64,000 nucleotides of DNA, from NCBI GenBank assembly GCA_934500835.1, contig CAKSTR010000006.1, forward strand, positions 62,001 through 126,000, written 5' to 3'. The first letter of the stretch is position 1; the number at the start of each line of letters is the position of its first letter. Below the pieces are notes generated by a model. The model was not told where the DNA came from and did no database searches. It saw nothing but the letters and a program-made list of their open reading frames with translations. Shown in pieces: positions 19,138-27,474 of the stretch. This DNA comes from an uncultured Paracoccaceae bacterium (GTDB taxonomy: Bacteria; Pseudomonadota; Alphaproteobacteria; Rhodobacterales; Rhodobacteraceae). A program made the position numbers and the translations under genes.

Positions 19138-20802
19138 ATGCCGCATGATGGCCAGCCCATGCCCGCCTCGCCGCTGCTTCCCGATCTGCGCGGCCTGACC
19201 GCCGCAGCCTTGCCGCAGGTCGATGCGCTGTTCGCCCAGGCGAAAGAGGTGCTGCGGGCCCGGGTCAGCCGCGATGGCAAGGTGTCGAATGCGGCGATGG
19301 AGGAGCACCAGTTCCCGGCCCATGCGCTGTCCTGGCTGGCGACCTATACCCTGGCCTTGCAACAGCTGGACGCCTGGGCGGGGCGGCTGTCCGATGCCGG
19401 GCAGTTCACCGAGATGGAGGCGCTGATCCTTCAGATCGGCTTTGGCGAATACCTGGCCCAGATTGCCGGCGGCATCCCGATGAGTCAGGGCGAGATCGCC
19501 CGTCTTGCCGATCTTGATACCCATTGGACCCCGGAAGGGGCCGCCGCGACGCTGATCGCGCATGGCAACACCCCGGCTGCCCGCGCCCGGCTTGTGGCCT
19601 TGATGCGCGACAACCACGGCCGGGCCACCTTTGGCGCATCAGGGCTGGACGAAGAGCTGGAGATGATCCGCGACCAGTTCCGCCGCTATGCGGATGAAAA
19701 GGTCATCCCCGTCGCGCATGACTGGCACCTGAAGGACGAGTTGATCCCGATGGAGATCATCACGGATCTTGCCGGCATGGGTGTCTTCGGCCTGACCATC
19801 CCCGAGGAGTTCGGCGGCTTCGGCCTGTCCAAGGCCTCGATGGTGGTGGTGTCCGAAGAACTCTCGCGCGGCTATATCGGTGTCGGCTCGCTTGGTACCC
19901 GGTCCGAGATCGCGGCGGAGCTGATCCTTTGCGGCGGCACCGCCGAGCAAAAGGCGCAATGGCTGCCGAAGCTGGCCTCGGGCGATATCCTGCCCACCGC
20001 CGTCTTCACCGAACCCAACACCGGATCCGACCTCGGCTCGCTGCGGACGCGGGCGGAACGCGATGGGGACGGCTGGCAGATCACCGGCAACAAGACCTGG
20101 ATCACCCATGCCGCGCGCACCCATGTGATGACGCTTCTGGCCCGCACCGACCCCGAAACGACGGACTGGCGCGGGCTTTCCATGTTCCTTGCCGAAAAGA
20201 CCCCGGGCACCGACGAGACCCCCTTCCCGACACCGGGCATGACCGGGACCGAGATCGAGGTGCTTGGCTATCGCGGCATGAAGGAATACGAACTGGGCTT
20301 CGACGGCTTCAGGGTGAAGGCGGAAAACCTTCTAGGCGGGGTGCCCGGTCAGGGCTTCAAGCAGCTGATGCAGACGTTTGAAAGTGCCCGCATCCAGACC
20401 GGCGCCCGCGCCATTGGGGTTGCGCAATCGGCGCTGGAGACCGGCCTGCAATATGCCGAGGACCGCAAGCAATTCGGCAAACCGCTGATCGCGTTCCCCC
20501 GCATCGCCGGCAAGCTGGCGATGATGGCGGTCGAGATCATGATCGCCCGCCAGCTGACCTATTTCAGTGCCTGGCAGAAGGACCATGACAAACGCTGCGA
20601 CCTTGAGGCCGGGATGGCGAAACTGCTGGGCGCCCGGGTCGCCTGGGCCAGCGCGGACAACGCGCTGCAGATCCACGGCGGCAACGGCTTTGCGATGGAA
20701 TACCGCATCAGCCGGATCCTTTGCGATGCGCGCATCCTGAACATCTTCGAAGGGGCGGCGGAAATCCAGGCACAGGTCATCGCCCGGCGCCTGCTGGATT
20801 GA
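19138..20802 (+). CDS. mcd: Acyl-CoA dehydrogenase, probable (2S)-methylsuccinyl-CoA dehydrogenase
   Basis: A 554-residue FAD-dependent acyl-CoA dehydrogenase. An N-terminal extension of about 150 residues (SWLATYTLALQQLDAWA and surrounding) precedes the normal core, with FTEPNTGSDL, NKTWITHA, the ARIQTGARAIGVAQSALE helix and QIHGGNGFAMEY. The extension and its sequence are characteristic of methylsuccinyl-CoA dehydrogenase of the ethylmalonyl-CoA pathway, which replaces the glyoxylate shunt for acetate assimilation. Substrate assignment is from family resemblance. CGGAG lies nine bases before the ATG. Electrons would pass to EtfBA. Confidence 0.85.
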   Translation: MPHDGQPMPASPLLPDLRGLTAAALPQVDALFAQAKEVLRARVSRDGKVSNAAMEEHQFPAHALSWLATYTLALQQLDAWAGRLSDAGQFTEMEALILQIGFGEYLAQIAGGIPMSQGEIARLADLDTHWTPEGAAATLIAHGNTPAARARLVALMRDNHGRATFGASGLDEELEMIRDQFRRYADEKVIPVAHDWHLKDELIPMEIITDLAGMGVFGLTIPEEFGGFGLSKASMVVVSEELSRGYIGVGSLGTRSEIAAELILCGGTAEQKAQWLPKLASGDILPTAVFTEPNTGSDLGSLRTRAERDGDGWQITGNKTWITHAARTHVMTLLARTDPETTDWRGLSMFLAEKTPGTDETPFPTPGMTGTEIEVLGYRGMKEYELGFDGFRVKAENLLGGVPGQGFKQLMQTFESARIQTGARAIGVAQSALETGLQYAEDRKQFGKPLIAFPRIAGKLAMMAVEIMIARQLTYFSAWQKDHDKRCDLEAGMAKLLGARVAWASADNALQIHGGNGFAMEYRISRILCDARILNIFEGAAEIQAQVIARRLLD

Positions 20803-20855
20803 CGGCGGCCGCGCGGGCGGGGCAGGCTTGCGGTCGTCATCGGACCGGAGCCGCC

Positions 20856-21242
20856 ATGCGCCGCATCTTCCTTGTCCTGCCGCTGGCCCTTCTGGCCTGT
20901 GTCGAGACCGCGCCCGTGAAGCCGCAGGAGTGGAAGCTGGTCGCGCTGAACCGGCAGCCCTTCCTTGCCACTGCGACCCTGTCTCTGGACCAAAGCGGCG
21001 ACCGCGCCTTTGGCCGTGCACCCTGCAACAGCTGGTCGGGCCGCGTGGCGAAGGACCCCTTCCCGACCTGGGCGATCCGCGATGTGACATCAACCGAGAT
21101 GGCCTGTGCCGACCTGTCTGCCGAACAGGCCTTCCTGGCGGCGCTGGCGCGGGCGACGCATATGGCTGTCACCACGCAGTCGCTGACCCTGACGGACGGT
21201 CAGGGCCTGCGGATGGATTTCATCCCCGCCGGATCACCCTGA
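20856..21242 (+). CDS. META-domain lipoprotein
   Basis: A 128-residue protein with a short lipoprotein signal (MRRIFLVLPLALLAC, Cys15 in the lipobox) followed by a META/HslJ-like domain: W.L...N, FGRAPCNSWSG, and STEMACADLSAEQAFLAAL. Family members are envelope proteins of unclear function. CGGAG precedes the start at normal spacing. The last nine bases overlap the convergent MFS gene. Confidence 0.8.
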   Translation: MRRIFLVLPLALLACVETAPVKPQEWKLVALNRQPFLATATLSLDQSGDRAFGRAPCNSWSGRVAKDPFPTWAIRDVTSTEMACADLSAEQAFLAALARATHMAVTTQSLTLTDGQGLRMDFIPAGSP

Positions 21243-22466
21243 GGCCCGCGCCACCCCGCCGCGCGACGGCCGCGCCACCCCCAGCCGGGGATGCAGCTTG
21301 CCCGCGACCGCCCAGGAAAGCAGAAGCCCCGCCCCGCAGGCGGCAAAGATTCCCTGCAGCGGCAGGACGAACAGCACCGCCCAGGCCACACCCGGCGTCA
21401 GGATGCCCGAGACATCGCGGAAACTGGCGTAGACCGCGCTCATCTCGGTGCGCTCCGAGGGTTTCACGCTCATCAGGAACGGCAGGCCTCCGACCACATC
21501 CAGCGTGATGAGGAAGGCGGAAGACCCGAACAGCAGGATCACCGTGCCCCAGGGCAGGAAGGCCACAAGCGCCGATGTGATCATCAGCAGGCCGCAGAAG
21601 AAGAAGGCCATCCGCACCGACTGCCGCACGCCGGCGCGCCTTGCCCAGCGGTTGATGACCGGGGCAAGGAAGAGGATTGCGTTCGAAATCGCCAGTGCGG
21701 TGCTGCCGACCATGTCGCCCAGCCCCGCCTCGATGCAGAAGATCGGCAGATAGACCACATAGACCCACCAGCCGCAGGAGCGCATGACGGCGAAGAACCA
21801 GCCGGCGATCAGACGTGGCTGCCGGAAAAAGCGGCCAAGGAAGCCCAGCGGATTGACCGCCGGCCCCCGCGCCCGCTGGATCTGCTTGCCATTGCCCAGC
21901 CTCAGCACCCAGAACGTGATCAGAAGGACCACCGCGAACCCCGAGGATACAAAGAAAATCCCCGCCCCGAAGGCGTTGTAGAGCACCGGGCCGACCAGCG
22001 GCCCAAGGGTCCAGGGGGCAGCCGCATAGGCCATCTGCACCGACTGGCTGCGGCTGAGGTTTTCGCGCGCAACATAGTCCAGCACATAGGCGTTGAAACA
22101 GACGAAGATGGTGGCCGTCGCGATCATGCTGAAGATCAGCGCCAGATGCGCGCCAAGGTTGGAGCCGAGCGCCGCACAGGCAGCCCCCAGCAGATACAGC
22201 AGGCAGCCCAGCGTGTAGGCCCACCGGCGCGGCAGGAACCGGGTGAGCCAGGGCACCATCAGCCCGGTGGTCAGCGAGACCAGGCCGCCGACCAGATAGG
22301 CGACCGAGACCTCCTGGGCATCGCCCAGCATGTGGTAAAGATACAGCGGCCAGACCGAGACCATGGTGCCCCGAACGGCCGCTTCAAGCCCCGCCAGCAG
22401 GGCCAGATGCTGGACCCTGGATGAGCCGGCATGTTTCAGATCAAGCGGAATATAACGGATGGCCAT
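21234..22466 (-). CDS. MFS transporter
   Basis: Major facilitator protein of 410 residues with about 12 hydrophobic segments. The N-terminal half has RGTMVSVWPLYLYHMLGD and a GGLVSLTTGLMVPWLTRFLPRR loop matching the conserved MFS loop between segments 2 and 3. No substrate signature is visible. The ATG at 22466 was chosen over one 39 bases upstream because the upstream stretch is Gly/Pro-rich and atypical. It sits alone between recO and the META gene. Confidence 0.8.
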   Translation of the reverse strand: MAIRYIPLDLKHAGSSRVQHLALLAGLEAAVRGTMVSVWPLYLYHMLGDAQEVSVAYLVGGLVSLTTGLMVPWLTRFLPRRWAYTLGCLLYLLGAACAALGSNLGAHLALIFSMIATATIFVCFNAYVLDYVARENLSRSQSVQMAYAAAPWTLGPLVGPVLYNAFGAGIFFVSSGFAVVLLITFWVLRLGNGKQIQRARGPAVNPLGFLGRFFRQPRLIAGWFFAVMRSCGWWVYVVYLPIFCIEAGLGDMVGSTALAISNAILFLAPVINRWARRAGVRQSVRMAFFFCGLLMITSALVAFLPWGTVILLFGSSAFLITLDVVGGLPFLMSVKPSERTEMSAVYASFRDVSGILTPGVAWAVLFVLPLQGIFAACGAGLLLSWAVAGKLHPRLGVARPSRGGVARASG

Positions 22467-22526
22467 GGCCCATAGGACTCTGCCCCCGGGCGGGCAGTCT
22501 GTCACATGACCGACATACGGCGTCGG

Positions 22527-23255
22527 TCAGCGCGCTTCCGCCTGCCGCACCAGCAGGTCCAGCAGCCGGCCGCGCGCCTCGGGCAAGGGGCGGCCGCGAT
22601 GGTCTTCGGCAAGTTCGCGGGTCAGGAAATGGGTCGTGATCGCCAGCCCCTGAACCACCGCTGCAGGTGGCATCACCCCTTGCCCGGCCAGTCCCTCGGG
22701 CAGCGGCAGCAGCCGGTCGGCCCAATCCCCCGCACCGGCCCGGCTGACGGCACGCCCGGTCTTCGGGCTGACATAGACCAACCCCGCAGAGGTGCCGGTG
22801 ACAGCACAGCTGGACAGGTCCAGCCCGAAGCCAAGCTCTTCCAGAAGAGCCATTTCCCATCGCAGATAGCCGGTCGTCCAACCCGCAGCACCAAGGCGGT
22901 CCAGCAGATCGCCGGTGGCATCCCACAGGCCGGGATGCGGATCACGCTCGGGCAGCGTGACCGACAAGAGCGCGCAGACGGCGCTCAGCCCGGCCAGCGC
23001 CAGCCGGTCCGACAGCACATGCGCCCGGCTGCGCAGGGGTTCGACCGTGAAGGCGCCGATATGCTCGGCCAGACGGGCGGACCAGCCGACAGCGACCTGC
23101 GTGCCCGGCTGCAGATGCGGCGCCATGCGGCGCGAGGTCCCGCCCCGCACCACGCCCGCATGGCGGCCATGGTCCCGGGTGAACACCTCGATGATCGCGG
23201 CGCTTTCGCCATGCGGCCGCATCGAAAGGATCGCGCCTTCGTCCCGCCACTCCAT
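22527..23255 (-). CDS. recO: DNA repair protein RecO
   Basis: Mediator of RecA loading in the RecFOR recombination pathway. The 242-residue protein has an N-terminal OB-fold ([30 protein letters not shown]), then a helical domain with [14 protein letters not shown] and [11 protein letters not shown]. In many alphaproteobacteria recO lies directly after rnc-era; here it is about 31 kb away from that cluster. The FMN reductase gene ends 25 bases upstream of its start on the same strand. Confidence 0.93.
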   Translation of the reverse strand: MEWRDEGAILSMRPHGESAAIIEVFTRDHGRHAGVVRGGTSRRMAPHLQPGTQVAVGWSARLAEHIGAFTVEPLRSRAHVLSDRLALAGLSAVCALLSVTLPERDPHPGLWDATGDLLDRLGAAGWTTGYLRWEMALLEELGFGLDLSSCAVTGTSAGLVYVSPKTGRAVSRAGAGDWADRLLPLPEGLAGQGVMPPAAVVQGLAITTHFLTRELAEDHRGRPLPEARGRLLDLLVRQAEAR

Positions 23256-23280
23256 CCCGGCTGCCTCCCGCCTGACCGGG

Positions 23281-23820
23281 TCAGCCCTTCCCGGCCGCAG
23301 CCCGAAGCTGCCCCATCAGATCGTCCAGCGCCTTCTGATAGCGGGCGTCCTTCAGCCTGCCCTCTTCGTCGAAAGCGTTGGAACTGTCGGCCACCAGAAC
23401 CTCGGGCCCGGTCAGGAGATGCGGCTGGAACGGCGTCAGCATCAGCCGCAGCGCGAATTGCGACCGATCGCCACCCCCGCGCCCGCCTGCGGCCGAGATC
23501 ACCGCCACCGGCTTGTCCTTCCACGGGCTGCCCTTGACGCGGCTGACCCAGTCCAGCGCATTCTTCACCACGCCGGGCGGGGCCTTGTTGTATTCCGGAC
23601 AGGCGATCACCACCGCATCCGCCGCCGCGATCTGATCATAGAGCCGCTGGACCCCCTCGGGGATGCCCTGACTGCTCTCCAGATCGCCGTCATAAAGCGG
23701 CAGCCTCAGGTCGGCCTCGTCATGATCGGCCTTGCCGAAGGAAAGCCGCGCCTGCGCCAGCAGCAGCCGGTTGGTCGATCCGGCCCGCAACGCGCCGGGA
23801 ATGCCAAGAAGTCTGGTCAT
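23281..23820 (-). CDS. NAD(P)H-dependent FMN reductase family protein
   Basis: Flavodoxin-fold reductase of 179 residues. The N-terminal phosphate loop ([16 protein letters not shown]) and the [18 protein letters not shown] motif are typical of the NADPH-dependent FMN reductase/chromate reductase family. It probably supplies reduced flavin or acts as a quinone reductase in the cytoplasm. It is upstream of recO on the same strand. Confidence 0.88.
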   Translation of the reverse strand: MTRLLGIPGALRAGSTNRLLLAQARLSFGKADHDEADLRLPLYDGDLESSQGIPEGVQRLYDQIAAADAVVIACPEYNKAPPGVVKNALDWVSRVKGSPWKDKPVAVISAAGGRGGGDRSQFALRLMLTPFQPHLLTGPEVLVADSSNAFDEEGRLKDARYQKALDDLMGQLRAAAGKG

Positions 23821-23913
23821 GGTGCCTCCATTTCCGGCAAGGCTAGCGCCTCACGGGGGTTGTGCAAGCCGTGATGTGCGGTCAGGGTCTGACCTGCGGC
23901 GAGGGAGAGGACA

Positions 23914-25572
23914 ATGCGGCACGGCGGGCAAATTCTGGCGGATCATCTGGCGGCTTACGGGGTGGAACGGGTGTTCTCGGTCCCCGGCGAAAGCTTTCTT
24001 GCGGCCCTTGACGGGCTTTACGAGCGCGGCATCCCCAATATCGTCTGCCGGCACGAAGGCGGGGCCGCGATGATGGCCGAAGCCACCGGGAAGCTGACCG
24101 GACGGCCGGGGATCGCCTTTGTCACACGGGGTCCGGGGGCGACCAATGCCGCCGCCGGGGTGCATGTGGCCAAGCAGGACTCGACCCCGATGATCCTGTT
24201 CGTCGGCCAGATCGCCCGCAATCACCGCGACCGCGAGGCGTTTCAGGAGGTGGACTACCGCGCCACCTTCGGCCCCATCGCGAAATGGGCGGCCGAGGTC
24301 GATCAGGTCGAGCGGCTGCCGGAATACATCAGCCGCGCCTTCCATGTGGCAATGTCGGGCCGCCCCGGCCCGGTGGTCCTGGCCCTGCCCGAGGACATGC
24401 TGTCCTCCTACGCCGATGTGCCGGACCTGCCGCCGCCGGCCCCTGCGATTGCCGGGGTGACGGAGGCGCAGGTTCAGGCCGTGGCTGCGGCACTTCGCGG
24501 GGCAGAGCGGCCTTTGGTCATCGTCGGCGGGTCGCACTGGTCGGCCGAAGCGGCGGAAGAGCTTGAATCCTTTGCCGAAAGCTGGGCCTTGCCAGTGGCC
24601 GTCAGCTTTCGGCGGCAAGACCGGCTGGACAATGCCAGCCGGGCCTATGTCGGCGATCTGGCGGTGGGGATGAACCCAAGGCTGGGGGCGCGGCTGAAGG
24701 CGGCGGATCTGCTGGTCGTGCTGGGATCGCGGCTTGGCGACATCGTGACGGGCGGGTACGAGATCCTGGACCCGGCCAACCCGCCCCGGATCGTGCATGT
24801 CCATGCCGATGCGGATGAACTGGGGCGGGTGTTCCGGCCCGAGGTCGCAGTCGTGGCGACGGCACCGGTCATGGTGCGCGCGCTGGCCGGGCTGACGCCG
24901 CCGAATGCGAAGGCCTGGCAGAGCTGGACCGAAGAGGCACGGGCCGAATACGAGGCCTGGCAGAAGCCGGTCGGCACCCCGGGCGCGGTGCGCATGGAAG
25001 AGGTCGTCGGCTGGATGGCCCGCACCCTGCCCGAGGATGCGATCATCACCAATGGCGCGGGCAATTACGCCGCCTTCCTGCACCGCTATTACCGCTTCCG
25101 AAAACATGGAACGCAACTGGCGCCCACTTCTGGATCAATGGGTTACGGCTTCCCGGCCTCGATCGCGGCCAAGCTGGCGCGGCCGGACCGGACCGTGATC
25201 TGCATGGCGGGCGACGGCTGTTTCCAGATGACGCTGAACGAGATGTCGACAGCGGTGCAGCATGGTGCTGCGGTCATCGTCGTGGTGGCGAACAACGGCC
25301 GCTACGGCACCATCCGCATGCATCAGGAGCGGGAGTATCCCGGCCGCGTCTCGGGCACCGACCTTGCCAACCCGGATTTCGCGGCACTGGCGCGGGCCTA
25401 TGGCGGGCATGGCGAAGTGGTTGAACGGCAAGAGGATTTCGCGGGCGCCTTCTGCCGCGCGCTGGCCGCCGGCACGCTGGCGGTGATCGAACTGCGGCTG
25501 GACCCGGCGATGCTGTCGACCAGCATGACGGTGGAGCAGGTGCGGGCCGCCGGTCTGGCTAGAAAAGGCTGA
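23914..25572 (+). CDS. Thiamine diphosphate-dependent enzyme, acetolactate synthase-like
   Basis: A 552-residue three-domain ThDP enzyme. The catalytic Glu is in CRHEGGAAMMAEA, the middle domain follows, and the C-terminal ThDP/Mg motif is GDGCFQMTLNEMST...NNGRYG. Sequence and length match IlvB-like proteins without a small regulatory subunit nearby, so biosynthetic acetolactate synthase is not assured; a related decarboxylase or ligase is possible. A 15-base palindrome GGTCAG-GGT-CTGACC at 23880-23894 lies just before the ribosome site GAGGGAGAG. Its 3' end overlaps convergent lrgB. Confidence 0.85.
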   Translation: MRHGGQILADHLAAYGVERVFSVPGESFLAALDGLYERGIPNIVCRHEGGAAMMAEATGKLTGRPGIAFVTRGPGATNAAAGVHVAKQDSTPMILFVGQIARNHRDREAFQEVDYRATFGPIAKWAAEVDQVERLPEYISRAFHVAMSGRPGPVVLALPEDMLSSYADVPDLPPPAPAIAGVTEAQVQAVAAALRGAERPLVIVGGSHWSAEAAEELESFAESWALPVAVSFRRQDRLDNASRAYVGDLAVGMNPRLGARLKAADLLVVLGSRLGDIVTGGYEILDPANPPRIVHVHADADELGRVFRPEVAVVATAPVMVRALAGLTPPNAKAWQSWTEEARAEYEAWQKPVGTPGAVRMEEVVGWMARTLPEDAIITNGAGNYAAFLHRYYRFRKHGTQLAPTSGSMGYGFPASIAAKLARPDRTVICMAGDGCFQMTLNEMSTAVQHGAAVIVVVANNGRYGTIRMHQEREYPGRVSGTDLANPDFAALARAYGGHGEVVERQEDFAGAFCRALAAGTLAVIELRLDPAMLSTSMTVEQVRAAGLARKG

Positions 25573-26272
25573 GCACGAAGGGCGCGATCAGCGCGGTCAG
25601 GATGGCGTTCAGCGCCATTCCAAGGCCGGCGAATGCCCCGGCCACCGGGTTGACCTGAAAGGCCCTTGCGGTGCCAATGCCATGGCTGGCGGTGCCGGTG
25701 GCAAAACCCCTTGCCCGCCAGTCCCTTATCCGCAGAAGGTTCAGCAGCGGGGTGGCGATGATGGCGCCGGTGACTCCGGTCAGGATCACAAGAACGGCGG
25801 TCAGCGTGGGCGATCCGCCAAGCGACTCCGAGATGCCGATGGCCACCGGGGCGGTGACGGATTTCGGCGCAAGGGTCGCCATAAGCGTATGATCTGCGCC
25901 GAAAACCTTCAGGATCGCAAGGGTTGAGACCATGGCGGTCAGCGACCCGGCCAGAAGTGCTGCGATCACCGGCAGAAGCGCACGCCTCAGCCGGGGCAGG
26001 TTCAGGGCCAGCGGCACGGCCAGCGCAACGGTGGCCGGCCCCAGCAGGAAATGGACGAATTGCGCGCCCTCGAAATAGGTGGCGTAGGGGGTGGAGGTCA
26101 GCCACAGAAGCGTGCCCAGAACCGCCACGGCGATCAGCACCGGATTGACCAGAGGCAGGCGGTTGGCGGCGCGGAAACAGGCGTCTCCGATGGCATAGGC
26201 GGCAAGGGTCGCGGTCAGCCACAGCAGGGGGCCGCGGCTGAGATAGCTCCATATGTCAATGAAATCAGTCAT
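25559..26272 (-). CDS. lrgB: LrgB family membrane protein
   Basis: A 237-residue integral membrane protein with multiple hydrophobic segments. The LrgB/CidB signature SVTAPVAIGISESLGG is followed by GTASHGIGTARAF. With LrgA it forms a holin/antiholin-like or small-organic-acid export pair; in plants and some bacteria relatives carry glycolate or pyruvate. Its start overlaps the end of lrgA. Its stop overlaps the end of the convergent ThDP enzyme gene by 14 bases. Confidence 0.92.
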   Translation of the reverse strand: MTDFIDIWSYLSRGPLLWLTATLAAYAIGDACFRAANRLPLVNPVLIAVAVLGTLLWLTSTPYATYFEGAQFVHFLLGPATVALAVPLALNLPRLRRALLPVIAALLAGSLTAMVSTLAILKVFGADHTLMATLAPKSVTAPVAIGISESLGGSPTLTAVLVILTGVTGAIIATPLLNLLRIRDWRARGFATGTASHGIGTARAFQVNPVAGAFAGLGMALNAILTALIAPFVLSLF

Positions 26273-26624
26273 CTGTGGCCTCCGATCCGACCAGCCTGGC
26301 GACGGCCGTGAAGGTCAGGGCCCCAACGGCAATGGCAGCGGCGGTCGAGATCAGGATGGCCGCGGCAAGGCTCGGACCCATTTCGCCAAGGGCGGAAAGG
26401 TGGCCGATGACGCCGACCCCGGCGGGCACGAAGAGAAGGGAGAGATGGGCAAGGACGCCCTCGGCCAAGGGGCGCGTCATGGCCATCAGCCGGGGCGAGA
26501 CCGCAAGCGCCACGGTCAGCGCAACCAGGCCAAGAACCGGGCCGGGGACGGGCAGCGACAGGGCGCGGCTGGTGGCCTCTCCGGCAAGCTGGAAGCCGAG
26601 AAGGAGGATCATCGCCTGGATCAT
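26265..26624 (-). CDS. lrgA: CidA/LrgA family membrane protein
   Basis: A 119-residue protein with four hydrophobic segments. The family hallmarks LPVPGPVLGL and LSLLFVPAGVGVIGH are present. A TTG nine bases upstream would give a longer form, but its purine tract is directly adjacent; the ATG at 26624 has AAGGG at acceptable spacing. It is coupled to lrgB by an eight-base overlap. A TCATGT-TCAG-ACATGA palindrome at 26649-26664 lies 25 bases upstream and could be an operator. Confidence 0.88.
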   Translation of the reverse strand: MIQAMILLLGFQLAGEATSRALSLPVPGPVLGLVALTVALAVSPRLMAMTRPLAEGVLAHLSLLFVPAGVGVIGHLSALGEMGPSLAAAILISTAAAIAVGALTFTAVARLVGSEATDD

Positions 26625-27474
26625 TTTTGGCAAACCCTTGGAATCGTTTCATGTTCAGACATGACGGTGATCGGTGAACGCGGCCGGAGCATCATGGCCG
26701 GGAGGAGAGCGGTGCTGCGGCGCGGAAGCGACTGTCCTTTGGCAAAGGGGTGCCGTGACAGCACTTGGACGGCCGCTGCGAGGGCAGACGTCGCGCCATG
26801 TGCCGGGCCTGCCCGGGCGACCGGCCGCAGCGGCTGCGGTCCGGCCTTGGCCGCCGGTGCAATGGTGAAGAGGGTGGTGAAGGGGGGATCATGGGGCCTC
26901 CTGTCCGGGCATCGGACGGTGCTTTGCGTCGCGATGCAACCGGGCGCGGCGTGCGGTGGTGTAACCCTATGAATCCACTGGAAATCCCAGGTATGCGTTG
27001 CGTCTGGTCTGCGTATGGCGAGGGTATGACATGCGTAAGACGCTGCAAAGTCGCGCGGTGCCGTTAACCAATCCTTGCGAATCGCTGCCCGGAGACCGCC
27101 GGCAGGCCTGTGCCGATGGGTCGCGCGGCCCGCATTGCCGCCGGGCGGGAGAGCGCCATCGCGGCACCGCTGTCGAGCGGATTCGCCGGCGCATCCGCCT
27201 GCCCCCCCTGAGGCCCCGCGGCTGACGGAGACGGCACCAGAGGGCCTGGGCGGCGGCTTGGGGAGGCTGGCGCAGAAGCGGGGGTTTTGCACCCCCGCGG
27301 GCGGATGCAGGCATCCGCCCTGCCCCCGCAGGATATTTGCGGACAGAAAATGATCTGCCGGCAGCCGCAAGATATTGTGGATAAGACTGAGGGCGACCGC
27401 CATCTCTTGCGGGGTGCGGTTGACTCCGGCCGTGAAAGCAGGAGGATTACGCGATTGCGAGTCGTGAGGGGAAG
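26625..27474. other. 850-base gap with no convincing gene
   Basis: The stretch lies between divergent lrgA and smc. Short open frames occur on both strands but show no family motif, no consistent ribosome site and abundant Arg/Pro/Gly, as expected for random GC-rich DNA. It contains the lrgA palindrome (26649-26664), the hairpin GCGTCT/AGACGC around 27000-27050, and two strong hairpins at 27280-27320. It may be a degraded gene region or hold an RNA. Confidence 0.5.
27281..27352 (+). repeat. Variant intergenic repeat with double hairpin
   Basis: GGGGGTTTTGCACCCCC is followed by the perfect 10-base stem GGGCGGATGC/GCATCCGCCC (27299-27320, two-base loop) and then GGATATTTGCGGACAGAAAATGA. The order hairpin, GGATATTT, A-rich tail matches the repeat at 636, 35117 and 61361, with an extra hairpin and a divergent tail. 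Confidence 0.5.

Noticed and set aside
26674-27353. Several short open frames in the gap before smc
   Set aside because: All are Arg/Gly/Pro-rich, mutually overlapping and without supporting ribosome sites or motifs.
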